Assembly (NCBI GenBank): GCA_963816155.1
Contig: CAWFJE010000004.1
Location: 181,851-245,850 of the forward strand
Direction of reading: 5' to 3'
DNA length: 64,000 nucleotides
Source: JAXGXJ01 sp963816155
GTDB taxonomy: Bacteria; Actinomycetota; Thermoleophilia; RBG-16-64-13
Shown: piece by piece, positions 8,129 to 18,535 of the stretch
Position numbering within the stretch: the first letter of the stretch is position 1
How the letters are laid out: every line of letters starts with the position of its first letter
Made by a program: the position numbers and the translations under genes
Notes under the pieces: model-generated
Databases searched by the model: none
Told to the model about the DNA's origin: nothing
What the model saw: only the letters and a program-made list of their open reading frames with translations

Positions 8129-11100
8129 GTGCGCAACGACCCGCATGACGGTCTGCTGCGCGCGGAGCTTCTCAGTATCGGCCAGCTGAAGCGGCATGCA
8201 GTGGCACTGGCGGGCAGCCACGGCATCGACCGACGTCCCGGCAAAGACAAGTTGCTCCCCAGGCTGGCCGAGAACGAACGGGTCCTTTCCGAGGCATACG
8301 GGGTAGTCACGGCGGCGGTAGCTGCGAGGCAACGGATCACTCCGGCGGAAACCTGGCTGCTCGATAATTTCTACCTCATCGAGCAGCAGATCGCTTTGTC
8401 TCGCCGTCACCTCCCGCCCGGCTATAGCCGTCAGTTGCCGCGTCTGACCGACGGCCCTTCGGTGGGTTTTCCGCGCATCTACGACGTGGCCCTCGACTTG
8501 ATCTCTCACCAAGACGGTCGCATCGATCGGGACAATGCGGAAGCGTTCGTGGGTGCTTACCAGACTGTGGCCCCGTTGAACCTCGGGGAGCTGTGGGCCT
8601 TTGCGATCATGCTGCGGTTGGGCCTACTCGAGAACATCGGGCGCGTCGCCTCGCGGATAGCGCGCCGTCGGGAGGAGCGTGACGTCGCGATCGCCTGGGC
8701 CGATCGCATGCTCAAGGCGGCCGAGGAAGAGCCCAAACGGCTTATCCACGTGCTCGCCGAGTTCGCTGATGCCGAGGTGACTCTGACCGCACCGTTCGTT
8801 GAAGACTTCTACGCTCGCGTACAGGCTCAGGGCCCGGCACTCGCGTTCGTTCAGGCGTGGCTGGAGCATCGGCTTTCCGACCAGGGTCTGAGCGCGGCGC
8901 AGTTGTCGGAAGCCGCCAGTCGCATCGTTGCCGGCGATCAGCTGTCCATAGCGAACAGTATCGGCAGTCTCCGCTTCATCTCGGCCCTTGACTGGGGAGA
9001 GTTCGTCGAGCAACTGAGTCTGGTCGAACACCTGCTGCGGCGCGACCCGGCCGGTGTCTACACCGATCAGGATTTTCCAACCCGCGACCGCTACCGCCAT
9101 GCCGTCGAAGCCGTGACGCACGGCAGCGAGCGCAGTGAGGTGAAGGTGGCGCAAGGGGTGCTCGATCTGGCTGAGGATGCCGAGCGCCGGTCGGGCCTCG
9201 AAGACCCGGCGGCCCATGTGGGTCACTACCTCATGGGCAAGGGTAGGCCTGCTCTGGAGCGTGCTATGGGCACCAAAGTGCCGCTCATGACGCGCCTCAC
9301 CAGAGTGGCACGTCCGTTTCGCCTCTTCCTGTATCTCGCACCTATGGCCATGCTGACTGTTCTCGTGGTGGCCTTCCCCTTGATCTACATCGTGACGGTC
9401 GGGCAAGGCTACGCGCGACCTGTCTTCTTCGGCATCGTGGGCCTGATCGCGGCCTCCGCCCTGGTGGTGCCCGTGGTCAACATGCTTATCACGCTCACGG
9501 TGCCTCCCAGGGCGCTTCCCCGCTTGGACTTCTCGGAGGGGATCCCGGCGGCTCACCGGACCATGGTGGTCGTCCCGACGATGCTCACCCGGCCCGAGGG
9601 CGTACCGGGTCTTCTCGAGAATCTGGAGATACGCTATCTGGGCAACCGTGATCCCAACCTGTCTTTTGCCTTGATCACCGACCTTGGGGATGCTCCGGAG
9701 CCGACCCAGCCGGGTGACGAAGAGCTGATCAGTCTCGCCCGTGCCGGCGTGGAGCGCCTCAACGAAAAGTATTGCGAGGACCATCCCGGCAGCTTCTATC
9801 TCTTCCACAGACCAAGGGTGTGGAATACCCGCGAGCGCGTGTGGATGGGGTACGAGCGCAAGCGAGGCAAGATCGAGCAGTTCAATGCCCTTCTGATGGA
9901 AGCCCGTTCGAGTGCCACCCCGTCGACCGCCGCGTTCTCCGACATCGTGGGCGACCTGTCCATCCTGGGATCGATCCGGTACGTCATCACCCTCGATACC
10001 GACACGCAGCTTCCCCGAGACGCCGCCTCGACCTTGGTGGGCAACATGGCCCACCCGATCAATCGACCGGTCTACGATCCGAACAAGGGCCGTGTCGTCG
10101 AGGGCTACGCGATCCTGCAACCCCGGGCCTCCATCAGCCTCGCCAGTAGCCGCGGTTCCCGTTTCACGCGCTTGTTTGCCGGCGAAGCGGGCATCGATCC
10201 TTACACGCGCGAAGTCTCGGACGTCTATCAGGACCTTTTCGGCGAAGGGTCTTTCGTCGGTAAGGGCATATACGACGTCGAGGGCTTCTCTCAAGCGGTG
10301 CAGGGGCGGTTCCCGGAGAACCTCATCCTCAGTCACGACCTCATAGAAGGCGGGTACGCCCGTTCAGCACTGGTGGCCGACGTCGATCTCATCGAGGAGC
10401 ACCCGGTGAGCTACGCGGCGGAGGCCAGTCGGAGGCACCGCTGGACGAGGGGCGACTGGCAGCTCGCCGGGTGGCTGTTGCCGCGCGTGCCCGGACCGGG
10501 CGGGAAGCGACAGCGGAACCCGTTGTCGCTTCTGAGCGTGTGGAAGCTGTCTGACAACCTCCGGCGCAGCCTCCTGCCGGCAGCGCTCATCGCCTTGTGC
10601 GTGGGGGGGTGGCTGTGGGGCCCCGGACCATCCTGGCTGTGGCCGCTTCTGATCGTCGGCGTGCTGTTCCTGCCACCCTTGCTCACCGCGGCTATCGAGT
10701 TCGTCCGCAAACCGGCAGATCGCAAGTGGCTACTGCACGCGACCCTCACCAGCAAGTCTCTGGTGCGCCCACTCCTACGCGCGCTCCTAGGTCTGATCTT
10801 GCTGCCCTACGACGCGCTGGTCTACATCGACGCTGTCGTCCGCTCGGGCGTGAGTATGCTCGTCACTCGGCGGGGGCTGCTGCTCTGGTACCTCCCGTCC
10901 TACGTGAGACGGAATGCTCGCCACACTCCCGGCGACTTCCTTCGCGAGATGTGGATGGCACCCGCCTTGGCTGTGGTCCTGGCCCTGGTTCTGATCTTCC
11001 TGCCCTCCACCCGAGTCGCCGATTGGCCGTTCGTCGTCCCTCTGCTGGCGTTGTGGTTCGTAGCCCCCCTCGCCGGGTGGTGGATCAGTTGGCCTGTGCG

Positions 11101-14100
11101 GCCGCCGGCGTCAGAGCTCAGCCTGCAACAGCAGGCCTTCCTGAGGGCCCTGGCTCGGCGCACGTGGCGATACTTCGCGGACTTTGTCGGCCCCGCGGAC
11201 AATTGGCTGCCACCCGACAACTACCAGGAATATCCATCATCCATGGTGGCCCGCCGCACCTCCCCCACCAACATGGGCATGGCGCTGCTTGCGAACCTAG
11301 TCGCGCACGATTTCGGCCACATCTCGACGGGAGAGCTGCTGCACAGGACGGATCGCGGCTTGCGGACCATGGAGACACTCGAACGTTTTCGCGGCCATTT
11401 CTACAACTGGTATGACACCCGTACGCTAGAACCGCTCAATCCCAAGTATGTCTCGTCGGTCGATAGCGGCAATCTCGTCGGCAGCTTGGTCACCCTGCAG
11501 GCGGGACTCCTCGAGTTGAAGGATGAGCCAGTGCTCCCCTCCGGCGCTCTGCGGGGCATCGAGGACACATTGCTGGCGGTGGCAGCCAACGTGCCTTCCT
11601 CATCGGCTCCGGAGATCACGCAGCACATCGCGGCGATGCGGGGCCTTCTGCGCCCGGTGGACGGGAGCGCGGAGACTCCCGCCGTGGCGCAGGAACTGCT
11701 GGGCGGACTCTGCCGAGGCGCAAAGGGAATAGTGGACGCACTGCCGGTCCCGGCTCCGGACGAGCTCAACTACTGGGCGCGGTCGCTCAGCCGCCAGTGT
11801 CGCAGATTCCGAGACGAGCTCAGAGCGCTGGTGCCTGAACCCGGCTGTTTCAACTTGATGCCCAGTGTGGGGGAGGTGACGGAATCGGCCGTGGTTGAGA
11901 GGCGGTATCGGGCTATAGACGGGCTTGTTGCCCGGTGTCAGGAACTATCGGCGATGGACTTCGAGCCCCTCTATGACAGTTCGCGCCATCTGCTCAGTAT
12001 CGGCTACGACACGGGAGAGCGACGGCGCGACCCGTCCTGGTACGATCTACTGGCCTCCGAAGCCCGCCTGACGAGCTATCTGCTCATCGCAGATGGCCAG
12101 GTGCCTCAGAAGCACTGGTTCGCCCTCGGTCGCCTGCTCACAAGCCACGGTGGAGACCTCAGCCTCATGTCTTGGAGCGGCTCGATGTTCGAGTACCTCC
12201 TGCCGCGGCTGTTCCTACCCGGCTACGAGAACACGCTCCTGGAACAGGCCTGCCAGGCCGCCGTCTCGCGTCAGATCGAATACGGCCGGGAGCGCCACGT
12301 GCCCTGGGGTATTTCCGAGTCGTGCTACAACGCGGTCGACATGAACCAGGTGTATCAGTACCGGGGCTTCGGCGTGCCCGGGCTGGGTTTCAAGGCCGGA
12401 CTGGCCGACGACCTCGTCATCGCCCCCTATGCGACTGCGCTTGCGCTGACCGTTGTTCCTCGAGAGGCTTGTCGCAACCTGCAGACCCTCAGTAGCAGCG
12501 GTTTTCTAGGCGCCTATGGATTCTACGAGGCGATCGACTATACGCCCTCGCGCCTGCTCCCTGGTACGAGCCACGCCGTCGTACGTTGTTTCATGGCTCA
12601 TCACCAAGGGATGAGTCTGCTGGCCGTCGCCCATGCCTTGCTCGATCGGCCCATCCAGCGCCGGTTCAGCTCCAACCCGCAGGTGCGGACGGCAGAGTTG
12701 CTGCTGCAGGAACGTATCCCCAAACAGACGGTGACCGTGCAGCCGCGGGGGGCGGAATCAGCCGGGGTCGGCCGCTCGGCTGCGGAAGATGCGTCCGCTG
12801 TCCACCGGATCTTCACCGACCCCGATACACCGGTGCCCGAGGCCCATCTGCTGTCCAACGGCAGCTACCACGTGATGGCCACGCATGCGGGTGGCGGCTA
12901 CAGTCGCTGGCGCGATCTGGCAGTCACTCGTTGGCGGGAGGACGCCACCCGCGACAACTACGGCACCTTCATCTACCTGCGCGATCGCAAGACCGGTCAC
13001 CATTGGTCGACCGCCACTCAGCCTACCGAGCAGAAGCCCGAGCGCTACGAGGCGGTCTTTGTACAGGGACGCGCGGAGTACCGAAGGCTGGACCACCACA
13101 TCGAGACGCACACCGAGATCTGTGTCTCCCCGGAAGACGATGTGGAGATCCGCCGCGTCACGCTCACCAACCTCTCCGACGATGCGCGCGAGATCGAGGT
13201 GACCACCTATGCGGAGGTCGTCATGGCGCCGCTGCAGGCCGACCTTGCTCATCGAGCATTCAGTAACCTATTCGTGCAGACCGAGATACTGCCTAAGCAG
13301 AGAGCCATCCTGTGCCGGCGGCGCCCCCGCACGCCCGGCGAGAAGACGCCTTGGATGGTCCACATGCTGGCGGCCCCAGATCTGCCGAACCTGGAGGCGT
13401 CATACGAGACGGACCGCGCCCGCTTCCTCGGCCGGGGACGAACCCCGGCGCATCCTGCGGCCTTCGTAGAGGGCACCGGCCCGGCAAACCTGTCGAACAC
13501 GGAGGGCTCCGTGCTCGATCCTATCGTGGCGATCCGCGGCACCCTGCCGTTGGCCGCGGATCAGTCCCTGACGGTGCACGTCATCTCCGGTGTGGCGGAG
13601 ACACGCGAAGCCGCCGTGGCGCTTCTGCAGAGGTACCACGACCGGCACTTCGTCGGGCGCGCTTTTGAGATGGCCTGGTTCGAAAGCCAGGAGGTGCTTC
13701 GCCTCCTCAACATGACCGAGGCAGACGCCCAGGTCTACGGCCGTTTGGCCACGTCGGTCATCTACGCCAACACCGTGCGCCGCGCCTCTCCCTCTGTCAT
13801 TGCTCGCAACCAACTGGGCCAGTCCGGGCTCTGGCGCTTCGGTATCTCGGGGGACCTGCCTGTGGTGCTGGTCCGTATCGGTGACATGAGTCGCCTCGAT
13901 CTGGTGAAGCACGCGCTGCAGGCTCATGGATACTGGCGGAACAAGGGCCTGAGGTCGGATCTGGTGATCCTGAACGAGGATTTCTCCGGCTACAGAGCAG
14001 TGCTCCAAGACCAGATCGTCGGCCTCATCAACGCGGGACCCGAAGCGCTTATCGTCGATAAGCCGGGTGGAGTGTTCGTCCGGCGGTCGGAAGAGCTCTC

Positions 14101-16756
14101 CGAGGAGGACCGGGTGCTGTTCCAGACCGTTGCCCGAGTGGTTCTCACCGACACAGTGCAGACCCTGGCCGAGCAGGTCGGCCGACGAGCGACGGCAGAA
14201 CGTCTTCCCGCCTCCCTCGAGCCCTCGCGGCAACCGACGCGGGACGTGGTGGAGCAACTGCCGGCCCGTGAGCGCATCTTCGACAATGGCCTGGGCGGTT
14301 TCACCGCTGACGGCCGTGAATACGTCATCAACCTGGAACCCGGTCAGAGTACTCCGGCCCCCTGGGCCAACGTCATCGCCGGCCCCCACATCGGTACAGT
14401 CGTGAGCGAGAAGGGCAGCGCATACACGTGGGTGGAGAACGCGCACGAATTCCGCCTGACCACTTTTGAGAACGACCCCGTCAGCGACAGCAGCGGGGAG
14501 GCCTTGTATGTCAGGGACGAGGAGACGGGCGCCTTCTGGTCGCCGACGCCGCTTCCCTCACCAGGTACATCCGGGTATGCGTGTCGGCACGGCTTTGGGT
14601 ACAGCGTGTTCGAGCATTACGAGACAGGCATCTTCTCGGAGGTCTCCGTCTACGTGGCAATGGACGCCCCGGTGAAATTCCTGTCGGTCAAGCTGCGCAA
14701 CCATTCGGGTCGCTCAAGGCGACTGTCTCTCACCGGCTATTGGGAGTTGGTGCTGGGTGAATGGCGACACGCCAACCTCATGCATATCCGCACGGAGAGG
14801 GATCCGGACACCGGCGCCCTTTTTGCGCACAACCGGTACTCCAGCCGCAGCGCGAACCGGGTCGTCTTCGCACAGGTGAGTGAACCGAGACGCACGATCA
14901 CGGGGAACCGTACCGAGTTCATCGGACGCAATGGCAGCCTGGCCGACCCGGCGGCACTGCACCGGACGGGCCTGTCGGGTAAGACGGGCGCGGGCCTCGA
15001 TCCGTGCGGCGCCATACAGACCGAGATCCAGTTGGCCGACGGGCAGGAGCGCGAGATCATCTTCATCCTCGGAGCGGCGGACGACGCCTACGAGGCCCGG
15101 CGGCTGGTGCAGCGCTTCGGGGGGCCGGTGGGCGCGCGGCAGGCCTTGGAAGCGGTGTGGGCGCACTGGAACCACCTCCTGGGAGCGGTGCATGTCGAAA
15201 CCCCGGATCGCGCACTCGACGTGCTCGCCAACGGTTGGCTGATCTACCAGACGCTCTCCTCGCGGTTCTTGGGCCGCAGCGGCTACTACCAGTCAGGCGG
15301 CGCCTATGGCTTCCGGGACCAGTTGCAGGACACTACAGCCATGCTGCATGCGGCCCCGGCGCTGACACGCGAACATCTGCTTCGTTGTGCGGAGCGCCAA
15401 TTCCTCGAAGGGGATGTCCAGCACTGGTGGCATCCTCCCGGCGGGCAGGGTGTGCGCACCCACTCCTCCGACGACTATCTCTGGCTGCCCTACGCGACCT
15501 GCCTGTACGTGCGGGCCACCGGCGATAAGGGCGTGCTCGATGAGCAACTGCCGTTCCTCGAGGGCCGGGGCCTGAACCCGGAAGAAGAGGCCTACTACGA
15601 TCAGCCTCAGCGTTCGACGGAAGTCGCCAGTCTCTACGAACACTGCCTGCGCTCGGTCAAGCACGGCTTGCGTTTCGGCCGGCATGGCTTGCCCTTGATG
15701 GGAGCCGGCGATTGGAACGACGGTATGAACCTCGTCGGAAACGAAGGCAAGGGAGAGAGCGTGTGGCTGGCCTGGTTCTTGTACGAGAACCTGCGCTTGT
15801 TCGGCGATCTGGCCAAGGACCGGGGTGATCAGGACTTTGTCCGTATTTGCGCCAGCCAGGCGGAGGAACTTCGCGCCAACATCGAGGCGCACGCCTGGGA
15901 CGGCGGCTGGTACCTCCGAGCGTACTTCGACGACGGAACGCCCTTGGGTTCCTCGGCCAACGACGAATGTCGGATCGACTCGATCAGCCAGAGCTGGGCG
16001 ATCATATCAGGAGCGGGAGACACCACGCGCGCTCAGGTCGCCATGGAAGCGGTCGATCGACTTCTGGTCGACCGGGCCGCCGGGCTCGTCAGACTCCTCG
16101 ACCCCCCGTTCGACAGATCGGCCCTCGAGCCCGGCTACATCAAGGGCTACGTTCCCGGTGTCCGCGAGAACGGAGGGCAGTACACTCATGCTGCCATATG
16201 GGCCGCGATGGCCTTCGCCATGATGGGCGACTCGGCACGAGCGTGGGAGTTGTTCTCCATCCTGAATCCTATCGAGCGCTCCGGCCGACCGGCGGATGTG
16301 GAGGTCTACAAAGTTGAGCCCTACGTCATGTCCGCGGACGTATACGGCGCACCCCCCCATATCGGTCGGGGAGGGTGGACGTGGTACACGGGCGCCGCTG
16401 GGTGGATGTACCGACTCGCGGTGGAGACGCTGATCGGCCTTCATCTGGAAGTCGATAGGCTTCGGTTGCTGCCACGGGTCCCTGCCGATTGGAAGACGTT
16501 CAAGGTCCACTATCGCTATCGTGAGACCTTTCATCACATCACGCTTACGCGGGTCGAGGCGAATCCCGTCGAGCGCACGGATGCCGCGGGCCGGACGGAC
16601 GCGTCTGCGGATGAGACGGCGCCCATGGACGAGACCGGTCCGGTGATTCGTATCGTCGTGGACGGCGTGGAGTTGAAGCAGACCGGACCATCACGGGGAA
16701 CCATCCCGCTGCGGGATGATCAGCGCGATCACTTCATCGAGGTGGGCTTTCGATAG
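8129..16756 (+). CDS. ndvB: Cyclic beta-1,2-glucan synthase (GT84-GH94 fusion)
   Basis: A 2875-residue membrane enzyme, close to the length of known NdvB/Cgs proteins. It builds beta-1,2-glucan from UDP-glucose, controls chain length and cyclises it. Helical segments near residues 398-460 precede a GT84 core with DTDTQLPRD (Asp623) and the HRWTRGDWQ box (about 770-778). More helices follow at about 811-860, 880-910 and 945-990. A glycoamylase-like region follows (DNYQEYPSSMVARRTSPTN near 1030). The C-terminal half has two GH94 sugar-binding sandwiches and the phosphorylase-type catalytic domain with GAGDWNDGMN (Asp2528-Asp2531) and QYTHAAIWAAMAF. The start is GTG 8129 behind GAAGGAG. The family is best known from proteobacteria. 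Confidence 0.96.
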   Translation: MRNDPHDGLLRAELLSIGQLKRHAVALAGSHGIDRRPGKDKLLPRLAENERVLSEAYGVVTAAVAARQRITPAETWLLDNFYLIEQQIALSRRHLPPGYSRQLPRLTDGPSVGFPRIYDVALDLISHQDGRIDRDNAEAFVGAYQTVAPLNLGELWAFAIMLRLGLLENIGRVASRIARRREERDVAIAWADRMLKAAEEEPKRLIHVLAEFADAEVTLTAPFVEDFYARVQAQGPALAFVQAWLEHRLSDQGLSAAQLSEAASRIVAGDQLSIANSIGSLRFISALDWGEFVEQLSLVEHLLRRDPAGVYTDQDFPTRDRYRHAVEAVTHGSERSEVKVAQGVLDLAEDAERRSGLEDPAAHVGHYLMGKGRPALERAMGTKVPLMTRLTRVARPFRLFLYLAPMAMLTVLVVAFPLIYIVTVGQGYARPVFFGIVGLIAASALVVPVVNMLITLTVPPRALPRLDFSEGIPAAHRTMVVVPTMLTRPEGVPGLLENLEIRYLGNRDPNLSFALITDLGDAPEPTQPGDEELISLARAGVERLNEKYCEDHPGSFYLFHRPRVWNTRERVWMGYERKRGKIEQFNALLMEARSSATPSTAAFSDIVGDLSILGSIRYVITLDTDTQLPRDAASTLVGNMAHPINRPVYDPNKGRVVEGYAILQPRASISLASSRGSRFTRLFAGEAGIDPYTREVSDVYQDLFGEGSFVGKGIYDVEGFSQAVQGRFPENLILSHDLIEGGYARSALVADVDLIEEHPVSYAAEASRRHRWTRGDWQLAGWLLPRVPGPGGKRQRNPLSLLSVWKLSDNLRRSLLPAALIALCVGGWLWGPGPSWLWPLLIVGVLFLPPLLTAAIEFVRKPADRKWLLHATLTSKSLVRPLLRALLGLILLPYDALVYIDAVVRSGVSMLVTRRGLLLWYLPSYVRRNARHTPGDFLREMWMAPALAVVLALVLIFLPSTRVADWPFVVPLLALWFVAPLAGWWISWPVRPPASELSLQQQAFLRALARRTWRYFADFVGPADNWLPPDNYQEYPSSMVARRTSPTNMGMALLANLVAHDFGHISTGELLHRTDRGLRTMETLERFRGHFYNWYDTRTLEPLNPKYVSSVDSGNLVGSLVTLQAGLLELKDEPVLPSGALRGIEDTLLAVAANVPSSSAPEITQHIAAMRGLLRPVDGSAETPAVAQELLGGLCRGAKGIVDALPVPAPDELNYWARSLSRQCRRFRDELRALVPEPGCFNLMPSVGEVTESAVVERRYRAIDGLVARCQELSAMDFEPLYDSSRHLLSIGYDTGERRRDPSWYDLLASEARLTSYLLIADGQVPQKHWFALGRLLTSHGGDLSLMSWSGSMFEYLLPRLFLPGYENTLLEQACQAAVSRQIEYGRERHVPWGISESCYNAVDMNQVYQYRGFGVPGLGFKAGLADDLVIAPYATALALTVVPREACRNLQTLSSSGFLGAYGFYEAIDYTPSRLLPGTSHAVVRCFMAHHQGMSLLAVAHALLDRPIQRRFSSNPQVRTAELLLQERIPKQTVTVQPRGAESAGVGRSAAEDASAVHRIFTDPDTPVPEAHLLSNGSYHVMATHAGGGYSRWRDLAVTRWREDATRDNYGTFIYLRDRKTGHHWSTATQPTEQKPERYEAVFVQGRAEYRRLDHHIETHTEICVSPEDDVEIRRVTLTNLSDDAREIEVTTYAEVVMAPLQADLAHRAFSNLFVQTEILPKQRAILCRRRPRTPGEKTPWMVHMLAAPDLPNLEASYETDRARFLGRGRTPAHPAAFVEGTGPANLSNTEGSVLDPIVAIRGTLPLAADQSLTVHVISGVAETREAAVALLQRYHDRHFVGRAFEMAWFESQEVLRLLNMTEADAQVYGRLATSVIYANTVRRASPSVIARNQLGQSGLWRFGISGDLPVVLVRIGDMSRLDLVKHALQAHGYWRNKGLRSDLVILNEDFSGYRAVLQDQIVGLINAGPEALIVDKPGGVFVRRSEELSEEDRVLFQTVARVVLTDTVQTLAEQVGRRATAERLPASLEPSRQPTRDVVEQLPARERIFDNGLGGFTADGREYVINLEPGQSTPAPWANVIAGPHIGTVVSEKGSAYTWVENAHEFRLTTFENDPVSDSSGEALYVRDEETGAFWSPTPLPSPGTSGYACRHGFGYSVFEHYETGIFSEVSVYVAMDAPVKFLSVKLRNHSGRSRRLSLTGYWELVLGEWRHANLMHIRTERDPDTGALFAHNRYSSRSANRVVFAQVSEPRRTITGNRTEFIGRNGSLADPAALHRTGLSGKTGAGLDPCGAIQTEIQLADGQEREIIFILGAADDAYEARRLVQRFGGPVGARQALEAVWAHWNHLLGAVHVETPDRALDVLANGWLIYQTLSSRFLGRSGYYQSGGAYGFRDQLQDTTAMLHAAPALTREHLLRCAERQFLEGDVQHWWHPPGGQGVRTHSSDDYLWLPYATCLYVRATGDKGVLDEQLPFLEGRGLNPEEEAYYDQPQRSTEVASLYEHCLRSVKHGLRFGRHGLPLMGAGDWNDGMNLVGNEGKGESVWLAWFLYENLRLFGDLAKDRGDQDFVRICASQAEELRANIEAHAWDGGWYLRAYFDDGTPLGSSANDECRIDSISQSWAIISGAGDTTRAQVAMEAVDRLLVDRAAGLVRLLDPPFDRSALEPGYIKGYVPGVRENGGQYTHAAIWAAMAFAMMGDSARAWELFSILNPIERSGRPADVEVYKVEPYVMSADVYGAPPHIGRGGWTWYTGAAGWMYRLAVETLIGLHLEVDRLRLLPRVPADWKTFKVHYRYRETFHHITLTRVEANPVERTDAAGRTDASADETAPMDETGPVIRIVVDGVELKQTGPSRGTIPLRDDQRDHFIEVGFR

Positions 16757-16794
16757 AAGCTACGGCTGCCAAGAGCCGCGGAGCACGGTGGCCC

Positions 16795-17901
16795 TTAGGA
16801 GCGGCCCCTGGGGTGGGCTCTCAGGTCGTCCGCCCAGGCCTGGATCTCCGGTGCCCCCTTGAGCTTCTCCAGGGCCTTGGTCTCGATCTGACGGATGCGT
16901 TCTCGGCTCACATTGAAGCGCGAGCTGACCTGGGCCAGAGTGCGAGGAGCCTCGCCTTTGAGACCGAAACGGAGTTCGATCACTTTGCGCTCGCGCTCAT
17001 CCATGGTGTTGAGGATGTTGGTCAGACTCTCACTGGCGAGGATGCGGGAGACCACCTCTGCCGGATCGGGGGTGTTCTGGTTCTGGATGAAGTCTCCAAG
17101 TTCGGCGTCTCCTTCCTTGCCGACCGGAGTCTCAAGCGAGGTGGTGCGCTGTGCGATTTTCCGTGTCTCCCGGACTTCCTGCGGATCGACACCCAACTCG
17201 TGCGCCAGTTCGTCGTCGCTGGGTTCCTGGCCTGTCTCTTGGCGCAGCTTACGCTCGGTACGCACCATCCTGTTGATCCTCTCGATCATGTGTACCGGGA
17301 CGCGGATGGTGCGGTCCTGATTGGCCAGCGCGCGCGTGATGGCCTGTCGTATCCACCAGGTGGCGTAGGTGGAGAACTTGAACCCCTTGCGGTAGTCGAA
17401 CTTCTCCACTGCGCGGATGAGGCCGGTGTTGCCCTCTTGTATGAGGTCAAGCAGGTCCATGTCCTGGGCGTAGTAGTTCTTGGCGATGGAGATGACCAAG
17501 CGCAGATTGGAACGGATCATGCGATCCTTGGCCCAAGGGTCGCCATCCTCGATGCGCTTGGCGAGTTGGATCTCTTCGCGCTGCGTGAGGAGAGGGGTGC
17601 TCCCGGCATCTTTCAAGTACAAACGAAGGGGATCCTGAGTGACCGTCTCTATCGACAGGTCGAGAGTGGGTTCGATGGTATCGAGGACGCCCTGGGTGAC
17701 AGGGTCCTGCTCGTAGATCTCGATCGACATGTCGAAGAGTTGTGAGTAGAGGTCTTCGATCTCCTCCACGGTCATATCACACTCTTCCACCAGCGCCATG
17801 ATCTCTTCACTGGTCGTGTAGCCTCGCTCCTGACCGAGCTGCAGAAGATCCTGGACGTCCGCCATGGGGCGAACATGTTGCTGCATGTCAAGTGTGGCCA
17901 T
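16795..17901 (-). CDS. sigA: Primary-type RNA polymerase sigma-70 factor (RpoD/SigA)
   Basis: Gives RNA polymerase its promoter specificity. The 368-residue protein has a short region 1.1-like N-terminus and region 1.2 (DPLRLYLKDAG). Region 2 is very well conserved (DLIQEGNTGLIRAVEKFDY, FSTYATWWIRQAI, then RTIRVPVHMIE). Region 3 follows, then region 4 with the DNA-binding helix RTLAQVSSRFNVSRERIRQIE. The group-1 hallmarks in region 2 suggest the housekeeping factor, though a group-2 paralogue cannot be excluded. It starts at ATG 17901. The gene lies downstream of an RRM gene in the same direction, with a hairpin terminator between them. The promoters proposed here (TTGAC-like and TATAAT-like) fit such a sigma factor. 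Confidence 0.96.
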   Translation of the reverse strand: MATLDMQQHVRPMADVQDLLQLGQERGYTTSEEIMALVEECDMTVEEIEDLYSQLFDMSIEIYEQDPVTQGVLDTIEPTLDLSIETVTQDPLRLYLKDAGSTPLLTQREEIQLAKRIEDGDPWAKDRMIRSNLRLVISIAKNYYAQDMDLLDLIQEGNTGLIRAVEKFDYRKGFKFSTYATWWIRQAITRALANQDRTIRVPVHMIERINRMVRTERKLRQETGQEPSDDELAHELGVDPQEVRETRKIAQRTTSLETPVGKEGDAELGDFIQNQNTPDPAEVVSRILASESLTNILNTMDERERKVIELRFGLKGEAPRTLAQVSSRFNVSRERIRQIETKALEKLKGAPEIQAWADDLRAHPRGRS

Positions 17902-17956
17902 CTTGCTCTTCCTTCGTCGGCGGCATGTGTCGCTAACCGTGCTCGTGTGGAGATAG

Positions 17957-17982
17957 AAACGCCGGCCCGAGGGCCGGCGTTT
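17957..17982 (-). terminator. Hairpin terminator after the first RRM gene
   Basis: A 12-bp-arm hairpin, AAACGCCGGCCC with its complement and a two-base loop, followed on the minus strand by TTTCTATCT. It ends the RRM transcript just before sigA. Its stem CGCCGGCC is the same as in the terminator after the second RRM gene (30405-30433). Confidence 0.75.
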
Positions 17983-18006
17983 CCTCAGTGTCTGTGTAGG
18001 TGGCTC

Positions 18007-18306
18007 CTACCAGCTGTTGCCGCCGCCATAGCCGCCCGAACGAGGAGCGCGGGGCGCCTGTTCCTTGGCTGAGTCGACTTTGAGGGCGCGACCGTCAAGC
18101 TGCGTACCGTCAAGGGCGCCTTTGGCCGTGTTGGCCTCTTCGGCGGAGCCCATCTCCACGAAACCGAAACCCTTGGGGCGACCGGTGTCGCGTTCGGTGA
18201 TGAGGTTGACCGAGGCCACCTCGCCATGCGCCTCAAAAGCGGTCCGTATACTCGCTTCAGATGTGTCATAGCTGAGATTGCCAACGTACAGTTTTGCTGA
18301 ATTCAC
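18007..18306 (-). CDS. Small RRM-domain RNA-binding protein (paralogue 1)
   Basis: A 99-residue protein made of a single RNA-recognition motif with RNP2 (KLYVGNLS) and RNP1 (KGFGFVEM), plus a short Gly-rich tail (GGYGGGNSW). It should bind single-stranded RNA, like the cyanobacterial cold-induced Rbp proteins; the targets are unknown. The start is set at GTG 18306, not the ATG four codons upstream, because GGAGG sits five bases before the GTG. The paralogue at 30038 has the same arrangement, but its upstream sequence differs in frame. The two proteins are strongly alike over the RRM; this one has a much shorter tail. Its leader can fold over the ribosome site. Confidence 0.92.
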   Translation of the reverse strand: MNSAKLYVGNLSYDTSEASIRTAFEAHGEVASVNLITERDTGRPKGFGFVEMGSAEEANTAKGALDGTQLDGRALKVDSAKEQAPRAPRSGGYGGGNSW

Positions 18307-18312
18307 TACAGC

Positions 18313-18326
18313 CTCCATGAACGGAG
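18313..18326 (-). promoter_or_regulatory. Ribosome-site hairpin in the leader of RRM gene 1
   Basis: The transcript reads CTCCG-TTCA-TGGAG, a five-pair stem (one G-U) with a tetraloop. It pairs an anti-Shine-Dalgarno CTCC with the GGAG of the ribosome site, just ahead of GTG 18306. About 43 bases of leader are conserved with the second RRM gene. The stem is identical there while the loop differs. Confidence 0.6.
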
Positions 18327-18535
18327 TTACATTGCGACAAACGAAAGGGAAAGACTGGAGACTGGGCGAAGAGGTTGAGAGGCTCGGCGCTTGGCCTGAA
18401 GAAGATTCCTAGCGAGTGCTTGAATACATCTTACCACAGCACCGGACCCGAAGTGAGCGCGAGCGCGGGCGGCCTTGTGGACGCCGTGGTTCCCAGCGAC
18501 ACAGTTGGTGTATCATTCCGGGCACAAGGAGGAGC

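Noticed and set aside
8624..10336. 570-codon frame opposite the glucan synthase
   Set aside because: Antisense to the conserved GT84 region; no recognisable domain; His/Arg/Gly-rich.
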